Origin: Luteibacter sp.
Lineage (GTDB): Bacteria; Pseudomonadota; Gammaproteobacteria; Xanthomonadales; Rhodanobacteraceae
Assembly: GCF_009912395.1 (NCBI RefSeq)
Contig: NZ_WNDO01000019.1
Location: 44,336 to 108,335, forward strand
Reading direction: 5' to 3'
Length of the DNA: 64,000 nucleotides
The notes beneath the pieces were generated by a model that saw only the letters and a list, made by a program, of their open reading frames with translations, was not told the DNA's origin and did no database searches. Every line of letters starts with the position of its first letter. Positions within the stretch are counted from its first letter, which is position 1. Position numbers and translations under genes: made by a program. Positions 8,998-18,180 of the stretch are shown here, piece after piece.

Positions 8998-9060
8998 GAG
9001 CGCGCTTGCGCGCGATGGGTGCTCGCGGCAAGGTCCATCGCGCGCAAGCGCGCTCCTACA
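8994..9060. repeat. Palindromic repeat pair (copy 2), supplies two stop codons
   Basis: An inverted pair of the GTAGGAGCGCGCTTGCGCG element between the convergent M14 peptidase and multicopper oxidase genes. The TAG in its left arm (8995-8997) stops the peptidase, and the complementary TAG in its right arm (9058-9056) stops the oxidase. The whole intergenic region is the repeat. Confidence 0.95.
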
Positions 9061-10675
9061 CCACCTCGAACGGTCGCATCATCTCGTTCGCTTCGTGTTC
9101 CGCCAAATGGCAATGCCATGCGTAACGCCCCGCATAACCGTCGAAAGTGGCAACGATGCGGGTCACCATGCCGGGAAAAGCCTGCACCACGTCCTTCCAG
9201 CCGCGTTCGTGTGGCGGCGGAATCTGCGCGGGACCGACATAGCGGATCGTCTTCTTCTCCATGTACTCGTCCACGTCGTAAGGGCGCCGATCGAGGATCT
9301 GGAAACGCACCAGGTGCAGATGGATGGGATGCGTGTCCTCGGTGAGGTTCACCAGGTTCCACATTTCCGTGCTGCCCAGCGCCACCCGCTCGGTCACCGG
9401 CTCGTGCCAGCGTTTGCCGTTGAGCAACATCAGCATCGGCGTGGCGATGCAGTCACTGTACTCGTCCAGCGTCAACTCGCGGGTCTTCGATGCACTCGAC
9501 TCGGTGAAACGAGCAATATCGCGTAGCGTGGTGGGTACGCGGCTATCGTCCTTGACCTCGCCCTTCCCCACCGCGAATCGCATCAGCGGCATCGCGTCGT
9601 TCATCAGCTCGATATCCGTGCCACGTGCCGCGGCAAACTCCACGATCACATCGGCACGCTCGCCCGGCGCCAGGAACAACGAACGCACCGTCGCCGGTGA
9701 GGCCAGCAGGCCCTGGTCGGAGCCGATGACCTGGAACGGCCGGCCATCGCGAAAACGCAGATGGTAGAACCGCCCGTTCGCCGCATTCAGCACACGCAGG
9801 CGATACCGTCGCGGCTGCACGTCCGCACGAGGCAGGATCGCCCCGTTGACGAGCGTGAGGTTGCCGAACACCTCCGGCACCCAGGGCGCCTTCGCGTCGC
9901 CGGAGTCGGGGTAGTAAAGGCGTCCATCCGCATGCAGCAGGCGATCGGCCAGCACCAGCGGCAGCTCGAACTCCCCCGCAGGCAGGCCCAGCGCTAGCTC
10001 CTGTTCGTCGCGAAGCAGGTACAGGCCCATCAGGCCGGCGTACATGTTCAGCCGATTGATGCCCATCGCGTGGTCGTGATACCAGAGCGTCGCGGCATCC
10101 TGCGCGTTCGGATAATGGTGGCGGCGCGACTTGCTGGGCACATACCAGTCCTCCGGATACCCATCATCCTTGTGCGGCACCTTCGCGCCATGCAGGTGCA
10201 CGATCGCGCGTACTTCCGGCTTGTCCGCCTCGGCGCCGCAGATCGCATGATCCACAGGCAGGAAATGTCGTTCCGGTAACGCGTTTTCCCATACCACGTC
10301 GAACGGCACGCCCTTGTGCGCCTCGATGGTGGGGCCGGGGAAATGCCCGCCATACGTCCACAACTCCGTCGGCGGCAAATCGCGATGGAGCTTCTGCGCG
10401 CTGCGTGCCATGCGAACGTTCAATACCTGCCCCTTCCCCGGGCGCATCATCGCAGGCACGGGCAACGGATCGACAAAGGCCGCGAGTTTCGCGGGATCGA
10501 CCAAACCCGGCATATGCGTCGTGTCGCCCATGGCGTGCATGCACAGCGTGTTGCCGACCTGGCCGGACTGAGCCGGCTTCATCGCGTGCATGTCATGCGC
10601 GAGCAGCCGCGACGGGATCCATCCCATCGCAGCTGCCCAACCCGCTACCGTCAGGAACCGGCGGCGATCAACCAT
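9056..10675 (-). CDS. Multicopper oxidase (CotA/bilirubin-oxidase-like), Tat-exported
   Basis: A 539-residue periplasmic oxidase. The N-terminus has a twin-arginine signal (RRRFL at residues 4-8 followed by a hydrophobic stretch). All four copper-binding clusters are visible: HLHG at about 160, WYHDHAMG at about 198, HPIHLHLV, and HCHLAEHE near the C-terminus, so the trinuclear and type-1 sites look intact. Such enzymes oxidise phenols, bilirubin-like compounds or metal ions with O2. Met-rich stretches near residues 27-55 might bind copper. The ATG at 10675 overlaps the end of the upstream phosphoesterase gene (stop 10670-10668), so the two are coupled; an in-frame GTG lies two codons earlier. 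The TAG stop comes from the palindromic repeat. Confidence 0.92.
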   Translation of the reverse strand: MVDRRRFLTVAGWAAAMGWIPSRLLAHDMHAMKPAQSGQVGNTLCMHAMGDTTHMPGLVDPAKLAAFVDPLPVPAMMRPGKGQVLNVRMARSAQKLHRDLPPTELWTYGGHFPGPTIEAHKGVPFDVVWENALPERHFLPVDHAICGAEADKPEVRAIVHLHGAKVPHKDDGYPEDWYVPSKSRRHHYPNAQDAATLWYHDHAMGINRLNMYAGLMGLYLLRDEQELALGLPAGEFELPLVLADRLLHADGRLYYPDSGDAKAPWVPEVFGNLTLVNGAILPRADVQPRRYRLRVLNAANGRFYHLRFRDGRPFQVIGSDQGLLASPATVRSLFLAPGERADVIVEFAAARGTDIELMNDAMPLMRFAVGKGEVKDDSRVPTTLRDIARFTESSASKTRELTLDEYSDCIATPMLMLLNGKRWHEPVTERVALGSTEMWNLVNLTEDTHPIHLHLVRFQILDRRPYDVDEYMEKKTIRYVGPAQIPPPHERGWKDVVQAFPGMVTRIVATFDGYAGRYAWHCHLAEHEANEMMRPFEVV

Positions 10676-12353
10676 GCCCACCGTTCCCGAATGGCCAGTA
10701 CGGCCAATCCGGACGCTTCGGCTGACCGGTCGTTTCGTCGAGGATCAGCTTGCGGTCGAACAGGCGCGGCAGGAAGAAGTCGAACATGTTGTCGATACGA
10801 CCGGCATTGGCGTCGCTGGAACCGCCACCGATGCGCTTGCCGTCGAGCCAGTTGTCTTCGATGAAGCGCGTGATCGAGCTCTGGTCGGTCAGCGTGTGGT
10901 CGACCATGTTTTCGCGGGCCCACGGCGACACGACCAGCAGCGGCAGGCGCGGGCCGAAGCCGCAACGTCCCTGCGCCGGCGTCTTGCCGTCGAGGCCGGG
11001 CAGCGTCGCGCGACCGTTGCACACGCCGGTGCCGTCGAGCGCATCGGTGTTGCCGGTGGAGGCGTTCACGCGCGGCGAGGCCTGGTGGTCATACCAGCCA
11101 TCGGAGTCGTCGTACGCGATCACCACGGCGGTGTCCTTCCACTGGCCGCTGTGCTGCAAGGCGTTGATGACGTGCACCACGAAGGCCTGCTCATCCAGCG
11201 GATCAGAATATCCCGCGTGCCCATCCTGGTAGGCGGAGGCTTTAAGGAAGCTCACCGACGGCAGGTTGCCGGCATCGATGGCGTCGTAGAAGTCCTCGAT
11301 GTCGTACTGGTGGTTGGCTTGGTCGGTCTTGCCGATCGAGGCCACCGAAGCAGGCCGCGCATGCGTCGGATTCGCGGTGGAGGGGTAGTACTGGAACGGC
11401 TGGTGGTGCGGGCTGTAGTCGTTGGACGTAGCGTTGGTCACCTTCGACAGCGTGCGACGCGTGCAACCGGTGCTGCCGTCCGGGTTGGTACGGGTCAGGT
11501 CGAAGCCGCCCTGGAACCAGCCCCAGGTGATGCCCTGCTCGTTGAGCAGGTCGCCGACGTTCTTGCCGCCCATGGTCACCTGGTTGGCGGTGGGCGACGA
11601 GCAGACGTCGCCGATGGGATCGGGGTCGCCGATCATCGTCAGGCCGCCGTTGCCGTCGTCGGTCTCCGCGCCGGTCCCGTTGAGCGTGTCGACCACGCCG
11701 GCGGTCTGGCCCGAGATGAAGTTGATCGCGCCCGGCGTGGACGGCCCGAACACCGTACCGAAGCTGTTGTCGTTAAGCGCGTAGTTCTGCGCGTAGTTCC
11801 AGAAAGCCGTGACGGTATTGCCGTCGTAATAGCCCATGACCTGGCCCTTGCCTTCCTGCGACGGATCGGCGCCCGGCAGGTCTTCGCCATGGCCGGTGTA
11901 CTTCGGGAACAGGTCCATTTTCCCGCCGTTGAAGGCGCGCTGTTCCGAGGTATAGCCATGGTCCTGGTCGGCCGTGGCGGCCTGTGCGCGATCAAGGCGG
12001 AACGGGTTGATCGCACCGTCGCCGTTGCCAGCATTCTGCGCGTTCGGATTCTTCGTCAGCAGGCGACCGTCGAAACCGTTTACCGGCGGCGTGAAGGGAC
12101 GCGGGTAGAACGCCGGCTCGCCCTTCGGGTTGCGGGCATACGGATAGGTGCCGAAGTAGTGATCGAAGGAGACGTTCTCCTGGAAGATCACCACCAGGTG
12201 GCGGATCGGCGTGGCCGTGTGTGGACCGCGACCGTGGCCGGGCCAGAAGCCCAGGGCGCTGGCCGATTCGGCCGGGGCGAGTTGCTGCGCCGCGATGGAG
12301 GCGGCGGACAGGGTGAGCACGCAGGCGATGCCCGCGGCCAGTAGCTTGCGCAT
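10668..12353 (-). CDS. Phospholipase C / acid phosphatase-type phosphoesterase (PF04185-like), exported
   Basis: A 561-residue protein starting at ATG 12353, with AGGAG nine bases upstream. A signal peptide covers residues 1-21 (cut near ASIAA-QQ). The family signature ENVSFDHYFGTYP begins at residue 59; in the PLC/AcpA superfamily the Ser or Thr of this ENxSFD motif is the nucleophile (Ser62 here). A later YDDSDGWYDHQ stretch supplies metal ligands. It cleaves phosphate esters such as phospholipids or phosphomonoesters outside the cytoplasm; the substrate is not predictable. It is the first gene of a two-gene operon with a multicopper oxidase, with a 243-base divergent gap to the M13 peptidase that must contain the promoters. 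Confidence 0.9.
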   Translation of the reverse strand: MRKLLAAGIACVLTLSAASIAAQQLAPAESASALGFWPGHGRGPHTATPIRHLVVIFQENVSFDHYFGTYPYARNPKGEPAFYPRPFTPPVNGFDGRLLTKNPNAQNAGNGDGAINPFRLDRAQAATADQDHGYTSEQRAFNGGKMDLFPKYTGHGEDLPGADPSQEGKGQVMGYYDGNTVTAFWNYAQNYALNDNSFGTVFGPSTPGAINFISGQTAGVVDTLNGTGAETDDGNGGLTMIGDPDPIGDVCSSPTANQVTMGGKNVGDLLNEQGITWGWFQGGFDLTRTNPDGSTGCTRRTLSKVTNATSNDYSPHHQPFQYYPSTANPTHARPASVASIGKTDQANHQYDIEDFYDAIDAGNLPSVSFLKASAYQDGHAGYSDPLDEQAFVVHVINALQHSGQWKDTAVVIAYDDSDGWYDHQASPRVNASTGNTDALDGTGVCNGRATLPGLDGKTPAQGRCGFGPRLPLLVVSPWARENMVDHTLTDQSSITRFIEDNWLDGKRIGGGSSDANAGRIDNMFDFFLPRLFDRKLILDETTGQPKRPDWPYWPFGNGGHG

Positions 12354-12596
12354 GACTTGGCTCCTCGGAACAGAAAGTCGACCGAATAGCTGGCCCGCAT
12401 CCCCTGTCATGCGGTGGGGGCGAGGCTAGGCCTGCGTTATGACAGGTGGAGGACAACGCTCGCGAAAACCTGCGATGTCCACCGATCCATGACTTTCGTC
12501 ACGGATTCCCCTTCGCACGGCCCTCAGAGGCTATGCTCGGAGCCTGCCGGTGCCGGGGGGGCGCCGTTCAACCGCAATGAGAACAGAGGGATTTAC

Positions 12597-14735
12597 ATGA
12601 CCAAGCAGTACCTGAAGCCGCTCGCGCTGGCCCTGAGCATCGCGCTCGCGGGCACCGCGTGCAGCAAGCAGAACGACGCCGATAACGCCCAGGCCGGCAC
12701 CCAGCCCGCCGCCACGGGTAGCGCCGCTCCGGCCGCCGCAAGCACCGCCGCCGCCAAGCCGGCCGCTCCGTCCTTCAACGTGGCCGATATCGACACCGGC
12801 ATCGACGCTTGCGACGACTTCAACGGCTTCGTCAACGCCAAGTGGGTCGCCGCCAACCCGATCCCGGACGACCGCACCCGTTGGGGCGCGTTCGACCAGC
12901 TCGCCGAAAACAGCCTGAACACCCAGCACGACATCGTCGATGCCGCCGACAAGGGCGTGGACAGCGCGAAGGCCGGCTCGATCGAACAGAAGATCGGCCT
13001 GCTCTACCGCTCGGGCATGAACGAAGACGCCATCGAGAAGGCCGGCCTCGAGCCGCTCAAGCCGGAACTGGCCAAGATCGATGCGCTGAAGTCCTCCAAG
13101 GACATCGTCGACTTCCTCGACGCCAGCTTCAACGATGGCGACGGCTACGTGTTCTCGTTCGGCTCGGGCGCCGACTTCCAGAACGCGAAGGTGCAGATCG
13201 CCTACGCGAACCAGGACGGTCTGGGCCTGCCGACCAAGGACTACTACACCGATCCGAAGCAGGCCGATAACCGCAAGGCCTACGTCGACTACATCGCCAA
13301 GACGCTCGTCCTCGGCGGCGCATCCGAAGCCGACGCGAAGAAGCAGGCCGACGAGGTCATGAAATTCGAGACCGAACTCGCCGCCGCCTCGCTCGCCCCG
13401 GTGGAAATGCGCGCTCCGGAAAACCAGTACCACTTCGTTTCCGTCGCCGACGCCGACAAGGTCACCCCGCACTTCAACTGGGAGAAGTTCTTCGCCGCCC
13501 AGGGTGTGACCATCGACAAGGGCTTCTCGCTGTCGCAGCCGAAGTTCTTCAAGCAGGTCGACAAGATGCTGGCTAGCACGCCGGTGTCCACGTGGCAGGC
13601 CTACCTGCGCTTCCACGCCCTCGACAGCGCGTCGCCGTATCTGTCCAAGAATTTCCAGGACAACAAGTTCGACTTCTACGGCAAGACCCTCGCCGGTCAG
13701 CCGCAGCAGAAGCCGCGCTGGAAGCGCGTGCTCGGCACCGTCAACTCGTCGATGGGCGAAGGCCTCGGCCAGCTCTATGTGGCCAAGGTGTTCAAGCCGG
13801 AAGCCAAGCAGCGCGCCAACGAGCTGGTCGACAACGTGCGCAACGCCCTCAAGGCACGCCTCGAGAAGCTCGACTGGATGAGCGACGAGACCAAGCAGAA
13901 GGCCATCGCCAAGTGGAACACCTTCCTGCCGAAGATCGGCTACCCGGACAAGTGGCGTGACTGGTCCGGCCTGGAAGTCACCGGCGACAACTTCTTCGCC
14001 AACGTGCAGGCCGCCAGCAAGTTCAACTACCACTACGACATCGCCAAGATCAGCAAGCCGACCGACCGCCTGGATTGGGGCATGACCCCGCAGACGGTGA
14101 ACGCGTACTACAACCCCACCGACAACACGATCAACTTCCCGGCCGCGATCCTGCAGCCGCCGTTCTTCGACGCCAACGGTGACGACGCGATCAACTACGG
14201 CGGCATCGGCGCGGTGATCGGCCACGAGGCCAGCCACGGCTTCGACGACGAGGGCAGCCAGTTCGACGGTGAAGGCAACAACAAGAACTGGTGGACCAAG
14301 GACGACCGCAAGAAGTTCGAGGCCCGCACCGCCAAGCTCGTGCAGCAGTTCAACGACTACGCCCCGCTGAAGGACCACCCGGACCTCCACGTCAACGGCA
14401 AGCTGACCCTGGGCGAGAACATCGCCGACCTGGGCGGCATCAACGTCGCCTACGACGCGCTCCAGGAAGCCCTGAAGAAGAACCCGAAGGAAGCCGGCGA
14501 GAAGATCGACGGCTACACCCAGGACCAGCGCTTCTTCCTCAACTGGGCCCGCGTGTGGCGCGGCAGCGTCCGCGAGAAGCAGGCGATGCTGTACCTCAAC
14601 GTCGATCCGCACGCACCGGCCTCGCTGCGCGCCATCGGCGCCCCGTCGAACATGGAAGCCTTCGCCACGGCCTTCCAGTGCAAGCCGGGCGCGAAGATGG
14701 TCCGTGAAGGCGACAAGCAGGTGAAGATCTGGTAA
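12597..14735 (+). CDS. M13-family (neprilysin/PepO-like) metalloendopeptidase lipoprotein
   Basis: A 712-residue protein. The start is ATG 12597 after AGAGGG. The N-terminus is a lipoprotein signal with lipobox LAGTAC (Cys22), followed by an Ala-rich linker to about residue 60. The zinc motif is HEASH (His543, Glu544, His547), with the third ligand in ENIAD (Glu607) and the conserved Asp611. The C-terminus ends in the family pattern CKPG...VKIW. It degrades oligopeptides, presumably anchored in the envelope and facing the periplasm. It is monocistronic with a clear intrinsic terminator downstream. Full length for the family. Confidence 0.95.
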   Translation: MTKQYLKPLALALSIALAGTACSKQNDADNAQAGTQPAATGSAAPAAASTAAAKPAAPSFNVADIDTGIDACDDFNGFVNAKWVAANPIPDDRTRWGAFDQLAENSLNTQHDIVDAADKGVDSAKAGSIEQKIGLLYRSGMNEDAIEKAGLEPLKPELAKIDALKSSKDIVDFLDASFNDGDGYVFSFGSGADFQNAKVQIAYANQDGLGLPTKDYYTDPKQADNRKAYVDYIAKTLVLGGASEADAKKQADEVMKFETELAAASLAPVEMRAPENQYHFVSVADADKVTPHFNWEKFFAAQGVTIDKGFSLSQPKFFKQVDKMLASTPVSTWQAYLRFHALDSASPYLSKNFQDNKFDFYGKTLAGQPQQKPRWKRVLGTVNSSMGEGLGQLYVAKVFKPEAKQRANELVDNVRNALKARLEKLDWMSDETKQKAIAKWNTFLPKIGYPDKWRDWSGLEVTGDNFFANVQAASKFNYHYDIAKISKPTDRLDWGMTPQTVNAYYNPTDNTINFPAAILQPPFFDANGDDAINYGGIGAVIGHEASHGFDDEGSQFDGEGNNKNWWTKDDRKKFEARTAKLVQQFNDYAPLKDHPDLHVNGKLTLGENIADLGGINVAYDALQEALKKNPKEAGEKIDGYTQDQRFFLNWARVWRGSVREKQAMLYLNVDPHAPASLRAIGAPSNMEAFATAFQCKPGAKMVREGDKQVKIW

Positions 14736-14763
14736 TCGCCTGATCGAAAGCCCTTGAGGCCCG

Positions 14764-14796
14764 AAGGCGCCGCACGCGAGTGCGGCGCCTTTTTTT
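14764..14796 (+). terminator. Intrinsic terminator after the M13 peptidase gene
   Basis: A GC-rich 12-base stem (AAGGCGCCGCAC and its complement) with a four-base loop, followed by seven T residues, 28 bases after the stop codon. Confidence 0.92.
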
Positions 14797-14824
14797 ATCC
14801 CGCGTGACGACGTCACCCCACCTC

Positions 14825-14889
14825 GTAGGAGCGCGCTTGCGCGCGATGGGGATCGCCACAAGCCCCATCGCGCGCAAGCGCGCTCCTAC
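14825..14889. repeat. Palindromic repeat pair (copy 3)
   Basis: An inverted pair of the repeat family between the M13 terminator and the Fur-box region of fiu. It lies between co-oriented genes. Together with the terminator and promoter elements it accounts for the 356-base gap 14736-15091. Confidence 0.95.
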
Positions 14890-14929
14890 AGGACAAGGCA
14901 TGCCTCGCTACATCGGACACATAACAAAA

Positions 14930-14952
14930 TAATTGCAACTCATTCTCATTAA
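14930..14952 (+). promoter_or_regulatory. Probable Fur box upstream of fiu
   Basis: AT-rich sequence reading AATTGCAACTCATTCTCATT stands out from the GC-rich surroundings and matches the usual Fur-box form (complement GAGAATGAGTTGCAATT). It lies about 140 bases before the siderophore receptor start. The match is to the remembered consensus only; it implies repression by iron-loaded Fur. Confidence 0.7.
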
Positions 14953-15091
14953 CATTACGATACATATTCGTAAGTCATCGCTCAGCTTTGCCAGGGACCC
15001 AACGAGGATCTCCGCCCGCAGGCCACCAGGCCCGCGCGGATAGCCGCGCCCGCGATGCAGCCACCTTTCGAAAACCGTTCGAGGAACCTCC

Positions 15092-17392
15092 ATGGCCTTC
15101 ATCAAGAGCCGCAAGCACGCCGCTCCCGCCGCGCGCACCGTCGGTGCCGCCGTCCTGCTGACCCTGGCGCATGGCGCCACCGCCGCCGATGCACCGCCGC
15201 AGCAGGTCAAGCTCAACGACGCCCAGGCCCTGCCTGGCATGCAGGTGGATGCCGACCGCTCCTCCGACTATCGCGTGGAGAAGGTCTCCTCGCCCAAGTT
15301 CACCCAGTCCCTGCTCGACACCACCCAGACCATCCAAGTGATCGGCAAGGAGCTGATCCAGCAGCAGGGCGCCACCACGCTGACCGAGGCGCTGCGCAAC
15401 AGCCCGGGCGTGGGCACCTTCTTCGTGGGCGAGAACGGCTCGACCAGCACCGGCGATTCGATCTATATGCGCGGTTTCGATACCTCGGGCAGCATCTTCG
15501 TCGACGGCGCCCGCGACATCGGTACCGTGTCGCGCGACGTGTTCAACATCGAACAGGTGGAAGTGACCAAGGGTCCGGACGGTACGGAATACGGCCGCAC
15601 CGCTCCGACCGGCGCGGTCAACCTCGTGACCAAGCAGCCCGTGCTCGGCAATGGCGTGTCCGGCTCTGTGCAGGTCGGCAGCGGCCAGCGTCGCCGCGCC
15701 ACCGCCGACTGGAACCAGTCGCTCGACGGCGACAAGGCCTTCCGCCTCAACGTCATGAACCAGGACAGCGGCGTCTACGGCCGCGACCGTGTGAAGAACG
15801 ATCGCTGGGGCTTCGCCCCCTCGCTGGCCTTCGGCCTGGGCACGCCTACGCGCGTCTACCTCGACTACCTGCACATCAAGCAGAACAACCGCCCGGACGG
15901 CGGCGTGCCGACCATCGGCCTGCCCGGCTACACCAGCCCGGACAAGCGCGGCTTCCTCAACGACGCCGCCAAGGTCGACCCGAGCAACTACTACGGTACC
16001 GACCAGGACCACGACCATGTCACGCAGGACATGTTCACGGTGATCGTCGAGCACGACTTCAACGAGAACGTGGCGCTGCACAACACCACGCGCTGGGGTC
16101 GCACCACGCAGGATTACCTGCTCACCTCGTTCATGGGTGCCTCGACGAACCTGCTCACGCCGAACCCGACGGATCCGTCCACCTGGACGATCACGCGCAA
16201 CCTGCCCACGTTCAAGCACCAGTCCAACCGCATCGCCACCAACCAGACCAACGTCACCGCTCACGTGGGCGACGGTCCGGTCACCCAGGACATCAGCGCC
16301 GGCATCGAGCTGACCCAGGAAACCGCACGCATCATCGGCCTGGGCGCGCTCAACGGCAGCACCTGGGCCGCGGCCAACCTCTATCACCCGAACTCGCACG
16401 TGCGCGGCCTCAACTACGGTGAAACCGGCGCGCGCAGCCAGGGCAAGACGAACACCGCCGCCGCCTACTTCTTCGATACCGTGAAGTTCGGCGAGCACTG
16501 GCAGGTAAATGCCGGCGTGCGCCTGGACCACTACAAGACCGACTTCGACAGCCTCGTCGCCTGCGGCGTCCGCGGCGCACCCGCCTGCGGACGCCTGCCC
16601 ACCGGCGCCATCGTGCCGGGCGTGGACGCGAAGAAGAGCGACAACCTGGTGAACTACAAGGTCGGCGTGCTCTACAAGCCCACCGCCAACGGCAGCATCT
16701 ACGTCAACTTCGCCCAGTCACAGGAGCCGCCGGGCGGCAACACGCTGACGCTGTCGTCGTCGGCCAACAGCGCCGACAACCCGCTGTTCGATCCGCAGAA
16801 GGCGCGCACCGCCGAAATCGGCACGAAGTGGGATCTACTCGACCAGCGCCTGCTCGTCACCGCCGCGCTGTACCGCACCACCGTCACCAACGAAGTGGTG
16901 CAGGACCCGACCGACCTGCAGTACTACCAGGTGGGCAAGAAACGCGTGCAGGGCGTGGAGATTTCCGCGATCGGCAAGATCACCGAGAACTGGGCCGTCA
17001 CGGCTGGCTTCACCACCATGGACGCCTCCGTGAAGAAGGGCCAGGTGGTCTCGGCCGACGGCTCGGAAGACCTGGCGTACACGCCCGACAAGGCGTTCAC
17101 GGCGTGGACCACGTACCACCTGCCGTTCAACCTCACCATCGGCGGCGGCGCGCGTTACTCGGGCGAACTCAAGCGCGGCACCGACGGCGCGGTGGGCACC
17201 CCGGCCTACACCCAGGCCTACTGGGTCTTCGACGCGATGGCCAGCTACCCGATCAACCGTCACTTCGACCTGCAGCTCAACGTCTACAACCTGTTCGACA
17301 AGACCTACGTGTCGGCGATCAACAAGAGCGGCTATCGTTACACCCCGTCCACGCCGCGTTCGGCGATGCTCACGGCCAACGTCCGCTTCTGA
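15092..17392 (+). CDS. fiu: TonB-dependent catecholate siderophore receptor, Fiu type
   Basis: A 766-residue outer-membrane receptor. It has a signal peptide (residues 1-32), a plug domain at about 60-200 and a 22-strand barrel ending in Phe (VRF). The plug closely follows E. coli Fiu: GATTLTEALRNSPGVGTFF, GDSIYMRGFDTS and VSRDVFNIEQVEV are near-identical patterns. Fiu imports iron complexed to catechols such as dihydroxybenzoylserine monomers. The start has GAGGAACC upstream. It is followed by ybiX at 20 bases, the same pair as in E. coli and Pseudomonas (fiu/piuA with ybiX/piuC), and preceded by a Fur-box-like site, so iron-limitation control is likely. Confidence 0.93.
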   Translation: MAFIKSRKHAAPAARTVGAAVLLTLAHGATAADAPPQQVKLNDAQALPGMQVDADRSSDYRVEKVSSPKFTQSLLDTTQTIQVIGKELIQQQGATTLTEALRNSPGVGTFFVGENGSTSTGDSIYMRGFDTSGSIFVDGARDIGTVSRDVFNIEQVEVTKGPDGTEYGRTAPTGAVNLVTKQPVLGNGVSGSVQVGSGQRRRATADWNQSLDGDKAFRLNVMNQDSGVYGRDRVKNDRWGFAPSLAFGLGTPTRVYLDYLHIKQNNRPDGGVPTIGLPGYTSPDKRGFLNDAAKVDPSNYYGTDQDHDHVTQDMFTVIVEHDFNENVALHNTTRWGRTTQDYLLTSFMGASTNLLTPNPTDPSTWTITRNLPTFKHQSNRIATNQTNVTAHVGDGPVTQDISAGIELTQETARIIGLGALNGSTWAAANLYHPNSHVRGLNYGETGARSQGKTNTAAAYFFDTVKFGEHWQVNAGVRLDHYKTDFDSLVACGVRGAPACGRLPTGAIVPGVDAKKSDNLVNYKVGVLYKPTANGSIYVNFAQSQEPPGGNTLTLSSSANSADNPLFDPQKARTAEIGTKWDLLDQRLLVTAALYRTTVTNEVVQDPTDLQYYQVGKKRVQGVEISAIGKITENWAVTAGFTTMDASVKKGQVVSADGSEDLAYTPDKAFTAWTTYHLPFNLTIGGGARYSGELKRGTDGAVGTPAYTQAYWVFDAMASYPINRHFDLQLNVYNLFDKTYVSAINKSGYRYTPSTPRSAMLTANVRF

Positions 17393-17412
17393 TCGCTTCG
17401 AGGTAAGCCGCC

Positions 17413-18093
17413 ATGCTCCTGCACATCCCCGAGGTCCTGAGCACGTCGCAGGTCGCGGATATGCGCAGGCGCATGGACGCCGCCGAATGGACCGATGGTC
17501 GCCAGACCGTCGGTCCGCAAGGCGCGAAGGTGAAACGCAACCTGCAGCTGCCCGACGCGTCGCCGCTGCGCAAGGAACTGGGCGACTTGGTCGTGGCCGC
17601 CCTCGCCCGCCATCCGCTCTATCATGCCGCCGCGCTGCCGCTGCGCACGCTGTCGCCGCGCTTCAACCGCTACGAAGGTGGCGGCGAATACGGGTTCCAC
17701 ATCGACGGTGCGGTGATGGCCAGCGGGCATGGCGATACCCACATCCGCAGCGACATCTCCTGCACGCTGTTCCTCTCCGATCCGGAGGAATACGACGGCG
17801 GCGAACTGATCGTCAGCGACACCTACGGCGAGCACGAGGTGAAGCTGCCCGCCGGCGACGCCATCGTGTATCCGTCGTCGAGCCTGCATCGCGTCACGCC
17901 CGTCACCCGTGGCGCCCGCGTGGCTTCGTTCTTCTGGGTGCAGAGCATGGTCCGCGACGACGGCACCCGGCGCCTGCTGCTGGAGATGGATACGGCGATC
18001 CGCAAACTCTCCGCCGACGGTGCCGACCCGGCCTCGATCCTCCAGCTCAGCGGGGTGTACCACAACCTGCTCCGTCGCTGGGCCGAGGTCTAA
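17413..18093 (+). CDS. ybiX: Fe(II)/2-oxoglutarate-dependent PKHD-type hydroxylase, YbiX/PiuC
   Basis: A 226-residue cytoplasmic oxygenase. The iron-binding triad is visible as His96, Asp98 (GFHIDG) and His159 (SLHRVTPV), with Arg169 as the likely 2-oxoglutarate anchor, at the positions expected for YbiX. The start ATG 17413 follows GAGGTAAG. It lies 20 bases after fiu and surely shares its transcript. The product is always linked to catecholate siderophore receptors; its substrate is unknown, with siderophore processing often suggested. No terminator was seen in the 87 bases before rapA. Confidence 0.93.
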   Translation: MLLHIPEVLSTSQVADMRRRMDAAEWTDGRQTVGPQGAKVKRNLQLPDASPLRKELGDLVVAALARHPLYHAAALPLRTLSPRFNRYEGGGEYGFHIDGAVMASGHGDTHIRSDISCTLFLSDPEEYDGGELIVSDTYGEHEVKLPAGDAIVYPSSSLHRVTPVTRGARVASFFWVQSMVRDDGTRRLLLEMDTAIRKLSADGADPASILQLSGVYHNLLRRWAEV

Positions 18094-18180
18094 GTCACGG
18101 CCGGAAGGCCAAAAAAGGTAGGCAGGGGACCCTCGGGGGCGGATAATTGGCGCCCCTTGATGTAGCGGCTATCCCCACGC

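Noticed and set aside
8994..9060. Palindromic repeats as ordinary Rho-independent terminators
   Set aside because: Stems are strong but no T-tract follows on either strand in the copies examined, unlike the clear terminators at 14764, 27632 and 31481.
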